Below, one piece after another: positions 44,925 through 54,019 of a DNA stretch of 64,000 bases. This DNA is from Microbacterium pygmaeum (GTDB taxonomy: Bacteria > Actinomycetota > Actinomycetes > Actinomycetales > Microbacteriaceae), in NCBI RefSeq assembly GCF_900100885.1, contig NZ_LT629692.1, positions 3,472,001 through 3,536,000 on the forward strand. The letters are read 5' to 3'. Numbering within the stretch: position 1 is the first letter of the stretch; the number at the start of each line of letters is the position of its first letter. The notes beneath the pieces are model-generated. The model was not told the DNA's origin and did not search any database. It was given only the letters and a program-made list of their open reading frames with translations. Position numbers and translations under genes: made by a program.

Positions 44925-45575
44925 TCAGCCCTGCGATCGGGCGGCGAGGCGCCTTGAGCGGCGGCGTTGGATGATCGCGGTGAGCGGACCGTTCAGGACG
45001 AAGGCCACGAAGGCCCATGAACCGAACCAGGGCGAGAAGGCGACGGTCAGAGCCCCGCAGAACACGGCGACCGTCCCGCCGATGTTCTGGTCCGCGGCAT
45101 CCCCTCTGGCCTCCTCCTTCAGCAGGTGTCCGCCTTTGGCCGCGGCCCAGGTCCAGGTGGCAGCCCCCAGCAGGACGGCGAAGAAGAAGTTGATGGGCAG
45201 GAGCACTCGTCCGGCCAGGAGCCCGGAGTACTCGTCCACCAGACTCGTGGTGAAGGGGATGAGCACGACGAACAGCAGGCGCGCGTTGTTCAGCCAGAGG
45301 AGCGTCGCGTCAGCGCGGCCGATGTCGCGGAATTGGCTCATGTGGATCACCCAGAGGCCGCTCAGGAGGGCGAAGCTGATGCCGAAGGACAGGAACGTCT
45401 CCCACATCCCGCCCAGCGCCGCCCACAGCTCGGCGTCGGTCTGGACGGCACCGATGGCCGTCGTGGTTAGATCCAGGACGAGCAGCGTCGCGGCGATCGC
45501 GAACACCGCGTCGGTATAGGCCTCGACCCGCGCCGCCGCGTAATACCTGTGCTTCGCCTGCCGTGCCATATGCAC
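44925..45575 (-). CDS. TMEM175-family potassium channel-like protein (DUF1211)
   Basis: The protein is 216 aa with about six hydrophobic helices. The N-terminal signature reads RVEAYTDAVFAIAATLLVLDL, matching the TMEM175 pattern (R-x3-F-S-D-A-V-F-A-I-A), with Tyr-Thr in place of Phe-Ser. Prokaryotic members form potassium-selective channels. A second ATG two codons in is an alternative start. The gene is followed by DUF2277 on the same strand. Confidence 0.82.
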   Translation of the reverse strand: MHMARQAKHRYYAAARVEAYTDAVFAIAATLLVLDLTTTAIGAVQTDAELWAALGGMWETFLSFGISFALLSGLWVIHMSQFRDIGRADATLLWLNNARLLFVVLIPFTTSLVDEYSGLLAGRVLLPINFFFAVLLGAATWTWAAAKGGHLLKEEARGDAADQNIGGTVAVFCGALTVAFSPWFGSWAFVAFVLNGPLTAIIQRRRSRRLAARSQG

Positions 45576-45669
45576 AGGTTAGCGACGGGGGCCGGTTCTC
45601 GTCGGCGGGCGCCTCGCCCACGATCTGCACGTCGTGCGGTGCGACTCCGCCACGCGCGCCGCGGACCGA

Positions 45670-46276
45670 GGTGTCACGTTGTGCGGCTTCAGCGCGACCG
45701 AACCCGCGCGAACTGCCACCCCGCCCATGAGCAGCCCCGCCACGACCCCGCCAGCGCGAGGTGCCAGCATGTGCGGCTTCAGCGCCGCCGAGCCCGCGCG
45801 AACTGCCACCCCGCCCATGAGTAGCCCCGCCCATGAGCAGCCCCGCCCCGACCCCGCCATCGCGAGGTGGCAGCATCTGCGGGTTCAGCGCCGCCGAGCC
45901 CACGGGGACCCCCACCCCGCCACGATCTCGCCATCGCGAGGTGGCAGCATCTGCGGCTTCAGCGCCACCGAGCCCGCGCGAACTGCCACCCCGCCCATGA
46001 GCAGCCCCGCCCATGAGCAGCCCCGCCCCGACCCCGCCATCGCGAGGTGGCAGCATCTGCGGGTTCAGCGCCGCCGACCCCACGGGGACCCCCACCCCGC
46101 CACGACCCCGCCATCGCGAGGTGGCAGCATCTGCGGCTTCAGCGCCACCGAGCCCACGCGAACTGCCACCCCGCCCATGAGCAGCCCGTCCCATGAGCAG
46201 CCCCGCCACGACCCCGCCATCGCGAGGTGGCAGCATCTGCGGGTTCAGCGCCACCGAGCCCGCGCGAACTGCCACC
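45670..46276. repeat. Array B: seven 51-bp palindromic units with modular spacers
   Basis: Units begin at 45670, 45760, 45866, 45940, 46046, 46120 and 46226, each exactly 51 bp and of the same family as array A (GGTGGCAG-N35-CTGCCACC). The first has GGTGTCAC, the second GGTGCCAG, and units 3 and 5 have a decayed right arm. Spacers are 39, 55, 23, 55, 23 and 55 bp, that is 23 bp plus zero, one or two copies of a 16-bp module (CCGCCCATGAGCAGCC). The array fills the 737-bp gap between the TMEM175 and guaB genes. No coding gene is supported there. Confidence 0.93.
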
Positions 46277-46312
46277 GAAACGGCGGCGGCGACCCCGGCC
46301 GCGCGCCGGCCG

Positions 46313-47815
46313 CTACTTCTTGTAGTTGGGCGCCTCGACGACGATCTGCACGTCGTGCGGGTGCGACTCCTTCAGCCCCGCCGCGGTGATCCGGACGAAC
46401 TTGCCCTTCGCCTTGAGCTCGTCGATCGTGCGGGCGCCGACGTAGAACATCGACTGACGCAGACCCCCGATCAGCTGGTAGGCGACGGCGGCGACCGGTC
46501 CGCGGTAGGCGACCTGGCCCTCGATTCCCTCCGGGATGAGCTTATCGTCCGAGGGCACGTCGGCCTGGAAGTAGCGGTCCTTCGAGTAGGAGGTCTTCTT
46601 CCCGCGGGTCTGCATCGCGCCGAGCGATCCCATGCCGCGGTACTGCTTGAACTGCTTGCCGCCCTGGAAGACGATCTCGCCGGGCGACTCGTCGGTGCCG
46701 GCCAGGAGCGAGCCGAGCATGACCGTGTCGGCGCCGGCCACCAGGGCCTTCGCGATGTCGCCCGAGTACTGCAGGCCTCCGTCGGCGATGACCGGGATGC
46801 CCGCTTCGCGGGCGGCGAGGGATGCCTCGTACACCGCGGTCACCTGCGGCACGCCGACTCCGGCCACGACGCGCGTGGTGCAGATCGAGCCGGGACCCAC
46901 GCCGACCTTCACGGCGTCGACACCGGCGTCGATCAGCGCCTGCGCGCCCTCGCGGGTGGCGACGTTGCCGCCGATGACGTCGATGTGCGCGAACGTCGGA
47001 TCGGCCTTGAGCCGCGTGACGAGATCGATGACCCCGGCGGACTGGCCGTTGGCGGTGTCGACCACGAGGACGTCGACGCCGGCATCCCGCAGCGCCTCGG
47101 CGCGTTGCCAGGCGTCGCCGAAGAAGCCGATCGCAGCGCCGACGCGCAGGCGTCCCTGCTCGTCCTTCGTGGCGAGCGGATACTTCTCGCTCTTGTCGAA
47201 GTCCTTGACGGTGATGAGACCGGCGAGCTTGCCCTCGTCGTCGATGAGCGGCAGCTTCTCGACGCGGTGCTTGGCGAACAGCGCGATCACGTCGTTGGCG
47301 CCGATGCCCACCGGCGCGGTGACCAGGCCGTCGCTGGTCATGACGTCCTTGACGAGCGTCGTGGAGCGCTCGAAGCCCGAGACGAACCGCATGTCGCGGT
47401 TGGTGACGATGCCGACCAGGCGGCCGTCGGGGTCGACCACCGGCAGTCCCGAGATGCGGAACTGCGCGCACAGCGACTCGACCTCGTCGATGGTCGCGTC
47501 GGGCGTCGTCGTGATCGGGTTCGAGATCATGCCCGACTCGCTGCGCTTCACGCGGTCGACCTGCGCGGCCTGCTCCTCGATGGAGAGGTTGCGATGCAGG
47601 ATGCCGATGCCGCCCTCACGCGCGATCGCGATCGCCATCCGGGATTCGGTGACGGTGTCCATCGCGCTGGAGAGCAGCGGGGTCGCGACCGTGATGCGCC
47701 GGGTCACGCGGGACGAGGTGTCGGCCTCGCTCGGGATCACGTCGGTGTGACCGGGCAGCAGGAGGACGTCGTCGTACGTGAGTCCGACGAAACCGAACGG
47801 GTCGTTGTGCTCCAT
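46313..47815 (-). CDS. guaB: IMP dehydrogenase
   Basis: The protein is 500 aa. The catalytic loop is GPGSICTTR with Cys312. Two CBS domains (about residues 95-215) are inserted in the TIM barrel, and the flap GMGSLGAM is present. It oxidises IMP to XMP, the committed step to GMP. The start is the ATG of MEHNDPFGFVGLTYDDVLL. It is divergent from the liv operon with 256 bp between. Confidence 0.97.
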   Translation of the reverse strand: MEHNDPFGFVGLTYDDVLLLPGHTDVIPSEADTSSRVTRRITVATPLLSSAMDTVTESRMAIAIAREGGIGILHRNLSIEEQAAQVDRVKRSESGMISNPITTTPDATIDEVESLCAQFRISGLPVVDPDGRLVGIVTNRDMRFVSGFERSTTLVKDVMTSDGLVTAPVGIGANDVIALFAKHRVEKLPLIDDEGKLAGLITVKDFDKSEKYPLATKDEQGRLRVGAAIGFFGDAWQRAEALRDAGVDVLVVDTANGQSAGVIDLVTRLKADPTFAHIDVIGGNVATREGAQALIDAGVDAVKVGVGPGSICTTRVVAGVGVPQVTAVYEASLAAREAGIPVIADGGLQYSGDIAKALVAGADTVMLGSLLAGTDESPGEIVFQGGKQFKQYRGMGSLGAMQTRGKKTSYSKDRYFQADVPSDDKLIPEGIEGQVAYRGPVAAVAYQLIGGLRQSMFYVGARTIDELKAKGKFVRITAAGLKESHPHDVQIVVEAPNYKK

Positions 47816-48071
47816 GAGTTCTCCTGCGCGCGCGGCGCCTTGATCGAGGTGGACGTCGACGGCCGGTGCGCGAAGAACGCGCCGTACTGAATTCTAAGCC
47901 GCCCGGGCGCGGATTCATTCCTCGAGCCGGGCACCATACCAAGGTCTCGGATCCATCACGACCGGGGAGAGTTGTTGTAGGCGAAACAAGAACGACACAT
48001 TACGCTCGTACCGTCGTTGATCAGCGCTGTGCGACCCGAGCCTCGGCGCGCGACAGCGGACTGGAGGTTTT

Positions 48072-49391
48072 GTGAGTCCCACGACTTCACACGTTCGACG
48101 GGTCCAGCCCTGGCTGGTCGCCGTTCTCGGCGCGCTGCTGGCAGCCGCGATTGTGTTCCTGAGTGCCCCGGGCGCGTTCGCCGCGGCGCCGGACACGCCA
48201 GGCGGCGATCAGGAGGCGACGGACTTCTACTTCGGCGGTGTCATCACCTTCGAGGAGAAGGGCGTGCCGGATGTGACCGTGTCGGTCTCCGGCGGTGGCT
48301 TCGAAGCCGAGACCATCACCGACGCCGAGGGCCGCTGGCGCCTGTACGTCCCCGAGAAGGAGACCTACACGCTCACCGTCGACGAGTCGACGCTCCCGGA
48401 CGGCGTGATCGTCGACGGCGAGTCCGCCTCGCAGGAGGTGGAGTTCGGACTCACCGGTTCGAAGATCGTGAACCTGTTCCTCGGTGAGGGTGAACGCGTC
48501 ACGCAATCGTTCTTCGACCAGTTGATGGTGCGCCTCGTGAACGGGCTGAACTTCGGGCTGCTGCTGGCGCTGGCCGCGATGGGCGCATCGCTCATCTACG
48601 GCACCACCGGCCTGTCGAACTTCGCCCACGGCGAGATGGTGACCTGGGGCGCCCTGATGGCGCTGGTCCTCACCTCTTTCTGGTCCCTGCCCTTCTGGAT
48701 CGGGATCATCCTGGCGGTGGTCATGGGCGGCGTGCTCGGGCTCGTGTTGGATGCCGGCCTCTGGCGACCACTCAGGCGAAGAGGCCTCGGGGTCGTTCAG
48801 CTGATGATCGTCAGCATCGGCCTCTCGCTCGCTCTGCGCTACACGTTCCAGTACTTCATCGGCGGCAGGACCTACCAGCTGCCCGGCGCGAGCCCCGCGC
48901 CCATCCAGTTCGGGCCGATCTCGCTGTCGTACATCGACCTCATCAGCATGGGCGTCAGCATCGTCGTCATCCTGTTCGTGGCGTACTTCCTGCTGGGCAC
49001 CCGGATCGGCAAGGCGACGCGCGCGATCTCGGACAACCCGCAGCTCGCCTCGGCATCGGGCATCAACGTCGATCGCGTCATCCGCATCGTGTGGGTCCTC
49101 GCCGGCGTCCTGGCGGCGCTCTCCGGCATCCTGTGGGCGTACTTCCGCCCCGGCGTGAAATGGGACATGGGCACGCAGATGCTGCTGCTGATCTTCGCGG
49201 CGATCACCCTGGGCGGTCTCGGCACCGCCTTCGGGGCGCTGCTGGGTGCATTGATCGTCGGCATCGTCGTCGAGGTCTCCACGCTCTGGATCCCGTCCGA
49301 CCTCAAGTACGCGGGAGCACTGGTCGTTCTGATCCTGATCCTGCTCGTCAGACCTCAGGGCTTGCTCGGTCGCAAAGAAAGATTGGGGTAG
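48072..49391 (+). CDS. livH: Branched-chain amino acid ABC permease LivH with an N-terminal secreted beta domain
   Basis: The protein is 439 aa with a GTG start and GGAGG 4 bp upstream. Residues 1-38 look like a signal peptide or anchor (VLGALLAAAIVFLSAPGAFA). Residues about 50-125 form a carboxypeptidase-regulatory-like beta domain (GVPDVTVSVSGGGFEAETI, TDAEGRWRLYVPEKETYTL). From about 145 it is a normal LivH permease (GATLIYGTTGLSNFAHGE-type segment, LLGALIVGIVVE). Usual LivH proteins are about 290-310 aa. The extra domain would face outside, near the binding protein. Confidence 0.87.
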   Translation: MSPTTSHVRRVQPWLVAVLGALLAAAIVFLSAPGAFAAAPDTPGGDQEATDFYFGGVITFEEKGVPDVTVSVSGGGFEAETITDAEGRWRLYVPEKETYTLTVDESTLPDGVIVDGESASQEVEFGLTGSKIVNLFLGEGERVTQSFFDQLMVRLVNGLNFGLLLALAAMGASLIYGTTGLSNFAHGEMVTWGALMALVLTSFWSLPFWIGIILAVVMGGVLGLVLDAGLWRPLRRRGLGVVQLMIVSIGLSLALRYTFQYFIGGRTYQLPGASPAPIQFGPISLSYIDLISMGVSIVVILFVAYFLLGTRIGKATRAISDNPQLASASGINVDRVIRIVWVLAGVLAALSGILWAYFRPGVKWDMGTQMLLLIFAAITLGGLGTAFGALLGALIVGIVVEVSTLWIPSDLKYAGALVVLILILLVRPQGLLGRKERLG

Positions 49392-49396
49392 CGGCC

Positions 49397-50374
49397 ATGG
49401 ATTGGGGAGCAATTCTCTCGAACACGCTCAGCTACATCCTGAGCCCCGTCACGATCGCGTACGCGCTCGCGGCGACCGGCCTCGCGGTGCACTTCGGCTA
49501 CGCCGGACTGCTCAACTTCGGTATGGCGGGCTTCATGGCCCTCGGCGGCTACGGCTACGCCATCTCGGTGCTGAGCTTCGGCATCCCGTGGTGGATCGCG
49601 ATGATCATCGGGCTGCTGGCCGCGGCGCTGTTCGCCGTGATCCTCGGTATCCCGACCCTGCGACTGCGCTCGGACTACCTCGCCATCGTCACCATCGCGG
49701 CGGCTGAGATCGTGCGACTGCTGTTCACCACCCAGGTGTTCGACCAGTTCACGAACTCCGCCGACGGCCTCGGCGGCTACCACGAGGGCTTCCGGGCGGC
49801 CAACCCGTTCCCGCCCGGCCAGTACGGCTGGGGGCCATGGACGTTCAACGAGACCGGCCTCTGGGTCCGCGTCTTCGGTCTGCTCATGCTCGCCCTGGCG
49901 ATTCTGCTGGTCTGGTCGCTGATGCGCAGTCCGTGGGGCCGTGTGCTCAAGGGCATCCGTGAGGACGAGGATGCCGTGCGCTCGCTCGGCAAGAACGTCT
50001 TCGCCTACAAGATGCAGGCCCTCGTCGTCGGTGGGTGCATCGGCGCGATGGGCGGCATCGTCTACGTCCTGCCTTCGGCGGTCGTCCCCTCCAGCTACAC
50101 GACGTCGCTGACCTTCTTCCTGTGGACGATCCTGCTCCTCGGCGGTGCGGCCACGGTCTTCGGTCCCTCGCTCGGTGCCGTGATCTTCTGGGTCGTCATC
50201 GCGCTGCTGGGCAACCTGCTTCCGGAGATGGCGGATGCCGGCATCCTGCCGATGACCGCCATCCAGGCCGGAACGCTCCGCTACATCCTCGTCGGTGTGG
50301 CCCTCATGCTCCTGGTGATCTTCAGACCGCAGGGCATCCTCGGCGACAAGAGGGAGATGACCTTTGTCAAGTAA
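49397..50374 (+). CDS. livM: Branched-chain amino acid ABC permease LivM
   Basis: The protein is 325 aa with about nine hydrophobic helices. LivM features are GLAVHFGYAGLLNFGMAGFMALGGY (in two parts), LRLRSDYLAIVTIAAAEI, and GRVLKGIREDEDAVRSLGKN, which contacts the ATPase. It pairs with LivH. It begins 5 bp after livH and overlaps livG by 11 bp. Confidence 0.92.
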   Translation: MDWGAILSNTLSYILSPVTIAYALAATGLAVHFGYAGLLNFGMAGFMALGGYGYAISVLSFGIPWWIAMIIGLLAAALFAVILGIPTLRLRSDYLAIVTIAAAEIVRLLFTTQVFDQFTNSADGLGGYHEGFRAANPFPPGQYGWGPWTFNETGLWVRVFGLLMLALAILLVWSLMRSPWGRVLKGIREDEDAVRSLGKNVFAYKMQALVVGGCIGAMGGIVYVLPSAVVPSSYTTSLTFFLWTILLLGGAATVFGPSLGAVIFWVVIALLGNLLPEMADAGILPMTAIQAGTLRYILVGVALMLLVIFRPQGILGDKREMTFVK

Positions 50375-51380
50375 CGGCGCCTCAAGTGGCGAAAGGGAGT
50401 ACGGCTCTGCGGAGACCGTGCCCACGACCGGCAGCGTCCGCCGCCCCAAGACGCAGGGACTGGCCGCAGGCGAGTCAGTTCCGGGCGTCCCCAAGGTCGA
50501 CCCCATCATGGTGGTCGACAACGTCACCCGCCGGTTCGGCGGTCTGACCGCCGTCGACGTCGACCATCTCGAGATCCCCCGCGGCGCCATCACTGCGCTC
50601 ATCGGACCCAACGGTGCCGGCAAGACGACGCTGTTCAACCTGCTGTGCGGCTTCGACAAGCCGAACACGGGGACGTGGTCGTTCGACGGGAAGACCCTCT
50701 CGGGCATTCCGGCGTTCAAGGTCGCCCGAATGGGACAGGTGCGCACCTTCCAGCTGACGAAGGCGCTGTCGCTGCTCACGGTGCTGGAGAACATGAAGCT
50801 GGGCGCGACCGGGCAGCGCGGCGAGAAGTTCTGGACGAGCTTCATCCCCGCGTTCTGGCGCAGCCAGGACACCGGCATCGAGGACAAGGCTCGCGATCTG
50901 CTCAAGCGGTTCAAACTCGACGCCAAGGAGAAGGACTTCGCCGCATCGCTCTCGGGCGGTCAGCGCAAGCTCCTGGAGATGGCGCGCGCGCTGATGAGCG
51001 ACCCGCAGCTGGTCATGCTCGACGAGCCCATGGCCGGGGTCAATCCGGCCCTGACCGAGTCGCTGCTGGACCACATCCTCGACCTCAAGGACCTCGGCAT
51101 GACAGTGCTCTTCGTCGAGCACGACATGCACATGGTCCGCCACATCGCCGACTGGGTCGTTGTGATGGCGGAGGGCCGCGTGGTCGCCGAGGGCCCGCCG
51201 GAGAGTGTGATGAACGAGAAGGCCGTCATCGACGCCTACCTCGGCAGTCACCAGGAGGTCGACCTCGGTGTGATCACCGGTCGCTTCGAAGGCGAGCTGG
51301 GCGAAGGAGCCGAAGAGCTGCTCGCCGAGATCCACGAGGTCGAAGAGGCCTCGATCGCCGAGGCGGAGGAGAAGAAGTGA
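50364..51380 (+). CDS. livG: Branched-chain amino acid ABC transporter ATPase LivG
   Basis: The protein is 338 aa. The TTG start is supported by AGGGAG 7 bp upstream, inside the end of livM. About 45 Ser/Gly-rich residues precede the cassette. It has Walker A GPNGAGKTT, signature LSGGQRKL, Walker B LVMLDEPMAGVN and H-loop VEHDM. A Glu-rich C-terminal tail of about 40 residues (EGAEELLAEIHEVEEASIAE) extends beyond normal LivG length. Confidence 0.92.
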   Translation: MSSNGASSGEREYGSAETVPTTGSVRRPKTQGLAAGESVPGVPKVDPIMVVDNVTRRFGGLTAVDVDHLEIPRGAITALIGPNGAGKTTLFNLLCGFDKPNTGTWSFDGKTLSGIPAFKVARMGQVRTFQLTKALSLLTVLENMKLGATGQRGEKFWTSFIPAFWRSQDTGIEDKARDLLKRFKLDAKEKDFAASLSGGQRKLLEMARALMSDPQLVMLDEPMAGVNPALTESLLDHILDLKDLGMTVLFVEHDMHMVRHIADWVVVMAEGRVVAEGPPESVMNEKAVIDAYLGSHQEVDLGVITGRFEGELGEGAEELLAEIHEVEEASIAEAEEKK

Positions 51381-52153
51381 CCCTCGACATGAGCCATGCC
51401 GGCGAGCGGTCGGTCGCCAAGACCGATGCGGTCGTCGTCGAGGTGACCGACCTCGTGGCCGGCTACCTTCCGGGCGTCAACATCCTCAACAGCACGAACC
51501 TGATCGCCCGGCAGGGCGAGCTGATCGGCATCATCGGGCCCAACGGCGCCGGCAAGTCGACGCTGCTGAAGGCGATCTTCGGGCTCGTGAAGGTGCGCGG
51601 TGGCGAGATCACCGTCAACGGCGAGAGCATCGTCGGGCTGAAGGCCGACAAGCTCGTCCAGCGGGGCGTCGCCTTCGTGCCGCAGACGAACAACGTGTTC
51701 CCGTCGCTGTCCATCGAGGAGAACCTGCAGATGGGGCTCTACCAGAACCCCAAGATCTACAGCGAGCGCCTCGAGTTCGTCACCGGCATCTTCGCCGAGC
51801 TGGGCAAGCGCCTCAAGCAGCGCGCCGGCTCGCTTTCGGGCGGTGAGCGCCAGATGGTGGCGATGTCGCGGGCACTCATGATGAACCCGTCGGTGCTGCT
51901 GCTGGACGAGCCCTCAGCCGGCCTGTCCCCGGTCCGGCAGGACGACGCGTTCATCCGCGTCTCCGACATCAACAAGGCCGGCGTGACGACGATCATGGTC
52001 GAGCAGAACGCCCGCCGCTGCCTGCAGATCTGCGACCGCGGTTACGTCCTGGACCAGGGCCGCGACGCCTACGAGGGCTCCGGTCGCGACCTGCTGAACG
52101 ACCCGAAGGTCATCGGGTTGTATCTCGGAACGCTGGGCGCCGACGGCGTCTGA
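51377..52153 (+). CDS. livF: Branched-chain amino acid ABC transporter ATPase LivF
   Basis: The protein is 258 aa with a GTG start overlapping the livG stop. It has Walker A GPNGAGKST, the LivF-type RGVAFVPQTNNVFPSLSIEENL, signature LSGGERQM, Walker B LLLDEPSAGLSP and H-loop VEQNA. It is the last gene of the livHMGF operon, followed by a strong terminator. Confidence 0.93.
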   Translation: MTLDMSHAGERSVAKTDAVVVEVTDLVAGYLPGVNILNSTNLIARQGELIGIIGPNGAGKSTLLKAIFGLVKVRGGEITVNGESIVGLKADKLVQRGVAFVPQTNNVFPSLSIEENLQMGLYQNPKIYSERLEFVTGIFAELGKRLKQRAGSLSGGERQMVAMSRALMMNPSVLLLDEPSAGLSPVRQDDAFIRVSDINKAGVTTIMVEQNARRCLQICDRGYVLDQGRDAYEGSGRDLLNDPKVIGLYLGTLGADGV

Positions 52154-52172
52154 ACCCCCGCGCCGACACGAA

Positions 52173-52206
52173 CGGAGAGCGGATGCCGCGAGGCATCCGC
52201 TCTCCG
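52173..52206 (+). terminator. Intrinsic terminator of the liv operon
   Basis: A perfect 15-bp stem (52173-52187 / 52192-52206) with the GNRA-type tetraloop GCGA is followed by TTTCGTT, 19 bp after the livF stop. The stem contains GGATGCC / GGCATCC. Confidence 0.92.
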
Positions 52207-52243
52207 TTTCGTTCTGCCGAGCTCCCTCCGTCACGCGCAACGC

Positions 52244-52279
52244 GAAGGGCCCCGGATGCCGAAGCATCCGGGGCCCTTC
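52244..52279 (-). terminator. Intrinsic terminator of livK
   Basis: A perfect 16-bp stem (52244-52259 / 52264-52279) lies just beyond the livK stop. Read on the minus strand the loop is TTCG, the stable tetraloop. The stem core CCGGATGC-loop-GCATCCGG is identical to that of the groES terminator. Confidence 0.9.
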
Positions 52280-52294
52280 CGACAAGCGCAGGAA

Positions 52295-53569
52295 CTAGTT
52301 GATGCGCTCGTGCGTGTTGTCGGCCTTGTACTGGAAGATACCGATCGTCGCTTCGGTCGGGTCGCCCGCGTCGTCGAACGCGACGCCACCGGAGTAGCCG
52401 TCGTAGTCGGCGACGCCGCCACCGTTGATGATCTCGGCGCACGCCTCGAACGAGTCGCACTTCTCACCGTCGCCGGAACCGCCGGAGACTTCCTGCAGCT
52501 TCTCGGCGATGTCAGCGGCGTCGGTCGAACCGGCGGCCAGCGAAGCCAGGGCGAGCAGGATCACGGCGTCATAGGACTCCGCTGCGTACGAGAAGTCCTC
52601 GAGGTCCGAGTTGCCCTCAGCGGTCCAGGCGTCGTTCAGGCGCTCCTGGAAGTCGTCCGCGAGCACGGGTCCGGGCGTGGTGCCCTTGGCGCCCTCGAGG
52701 CTGACCGACACGTCGGTGCCCCACTGCTTGAGGTTTCCGTCGACCAGGTAGAAGTTCTCGGCGGACTGGCCGGCATTCACCAGCAGCGGCGCGATGGTCG
52801 CGAACTGGTCGAACGTGATCAGCACGATCGCGTCCGGGTTCGCAGCCGTCACGGTCGCGACCTGCGCGTCGAACGAGGTGTCGCCGTCGTTGTAGGACGC
52901 GTCGGCGACGACGGTTCCACCGGAAGCCTCGAAGACCTCCTTGACGACACCGTACAGACCGGTGCCGTAGGCGTCGTTCTGGTAGATGATCGCGATGTTC
53001 TTGTGACCGTCCTCGGCGACCAGGTTGCCGAGCACCTCACCCTGCAGCAGGTCGCTGGGAGCGGTGCGCCAGTAGAGGTTGTTGTCATCCCACGTCGTGA
53101 AGTCCGGCGAGGTGTTCGCGGGCGAGAAGGTGATGATGCCCTCGGAGACGTTGCTGTCGAGGAACAGCTTCGACACACCCGACGACGCCGCGCCGATCAT
53201 GGCGGAGACGCCTTCGCTCTGGAGCTTCGGGACCGTGGTCTCGAAGGCCTTGTTGTCGGCGTCACCCGAGTCGCCGAACGTGGCGTCGACGGTGATGCCG
53301 GCGCCGGCCTCGTTGACCTCGTTCACGGCCAGCTGCACGCCGGCTTCCTCGGGCGGGCCGAGGAAGGCGAGGCTGCCGGTCTGAGGCAGAACGGTGCCGA
53401 TCTTGAGGGTGAGTTCCTCGCTCGGACCGGAGGAGGTGGAGGGGTCTGCCGTGCCGCCGCCGCCGGAACATCCGGCCAAGACGAGCGCGCTGACTCCGGC
53501 GACGGCGATACCGCCGATCACCGTCCGCAGGCGCGAGCGGGAGGCGTTGCCTCGGGAAAAGACGCTCAT
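52295..53569 (-). CDS. livK: Branched-chain amino acid-type ABC substrate-binding lipoprotein LivK
   Basis: The protein is 424 aa, starting at the ATG of MSVFSRGNASRSRLR. The lipoprotein signal ends LVLAGC (Cys34), then a Gly/Ser-rich linker. The type I periplasmic-binding fold follows: KIGTVLPQTGSLAFLGPPEEAGVQLAV (in parts), GAASSGVSKLFLD, VAIIYQNDAYGTGL-like IAIIYQNDAYGTGLYG. It is convergent with the livHMGF operon and presumably feeds it, though encoded as its own unit. The ligand may be an amino acid, amide or urea-like compound; the family is broad. Confidence 0.9.
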   Translation of the reverse strand: MSVFSRGNASRSRLRTVIGGIAVAGVSALVLAGCSGGGGTADPSTSSGPSEELTLKIGTVLPQTGSLAFLGPPEEAGVQLAVNEVNEAGAGITVDATFGDSGDADNKAFETTVPKLQSEGVSAMIGAASSGVSKLFLDSNVSEGIITFSPANTSPDFTTWDDNNLYWRTAPSDLLQGEVLGNLVAEDGHKNIAIIYQNDAYGTGLYGVVKEVFEASGGTVVADASYNDGDTSFDAQVATVTAANPDAIVLITFDQFATIAPLLVNAGQSAENFYLVDGNLKQWGTDVSVSLEGAKGTTPGPVLADDFQERLNDAWTAEGNSDLEDFSYAAESYDAVILLALASLAAGSTDAADIAEKLQEVSGGSGDGEKCDSFEACAEIINGGGVADYDGYSGGVAFDDAGDPTEATIGIFQYKADNTHERIN

Positions 53570-53735
53570 GGTGCTCCTTGCTGTGTATGAACGCGGGCAG
53601 ACTCGGGCGCCTGTCCAGTGCACTAAACCTAAACCGGTAGCGGTCTCGCGAATGTTGCCGTTCGTTAACGGTTTGTAACGCGACCCAATCGTTACCAACG
53701 GAGACGACGCCCGTAATTCGGCGAAGCGGCCCGGA

Positions 53736-53752
53736 ATACCCTTCGCGGGTAT
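53736..53752. promoter_or_regulatory. Upstream CsoR-type operator
   Basis: ATACCCTTCGCGGGTAT is a palindrome with 6-bp arms, matching the ATACCC-N5-GGGTAT form of CsoR sites. It lies about 70 bp upstream of copZ. Confidence 0.7.
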
Positions 53753-53771
53753 AGCGTTTCACTCGGCGACC

Positions 53772-53786
53772 TACCCCCTAGGGGTA
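53772..53786. promoter_or_regulatory. CsoR-type operator next to copZ
   Basis: TACCCCCTAGGGGTA is a near-perfect palindrome of the C/G-tract type bound by CsoR repressors, 20 bp upstream of the copZ ATG. With the site at 53736 it gives two operators for the csoR product encoded at the end of the same operon, so autoregulation by copper is expected. Confidence 0.78.
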
Positions 53787-53806
53787 TCGAACGGAAGGTG
53801 TGGGTG

Positions 53807-54019
53807 ATGGCGGCGATCGACGAGTACCGGGTGACGGGAATGTCCTGCGGACACTGCGAAGCGGCGGTGCGGGGCGAAGTGAGCAAGCTCGCGGGCGTCG
53901 AATCGGTGGCTGTGAGCGCAGCCGACGGCATCCTCGTCATCACCTCCGCCGAGCCGCTGCCCGAAGCAGATGTCCTGGCCGCCGTGGACGAGGCGGGGTA
54001 CGAGGCGGTGCGCTGCTGA
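53807..54019 (+). CDS. copZ: Copper chaperone CopZ (heavy-metal-associated domain)
   Basis: The protein is 70 aa from the ATG (MAAIDEYRVTGMSCGHC) with GGAAGG 8 bp upstream; a GTG at 53798 is less likely. It is a single HMA domain with the copper ligands Cys14 and Cys17 in GMSCGHC. It delivers Cu(I) to CopA. The stop overlaps the copA start (ATGA arrangement: TGATG). Confidence 0.92.
   Translation: MAAIDEYRVTGMSCGHCEAAVRGEVSKLAGVESVAVSAADGILVITSAEPLPEADVLAAVDEAGYEAVRC

Noticed and set aside
45670..46276. Array B as a CRISPR array
   Set aside because: Spacers are themselves repeated modules (23, 39 or 55 bp), not unique sequences, units are palindromes of 51 bp with decay, and no cas gene is present.
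45634..46389. Array B as a repetitive protein-coding gene
   Set aside because: Periods of 74 and 106 bp are not multiples of three, so the repeat changes frame from unit to unit; no ribosome site or start fits.
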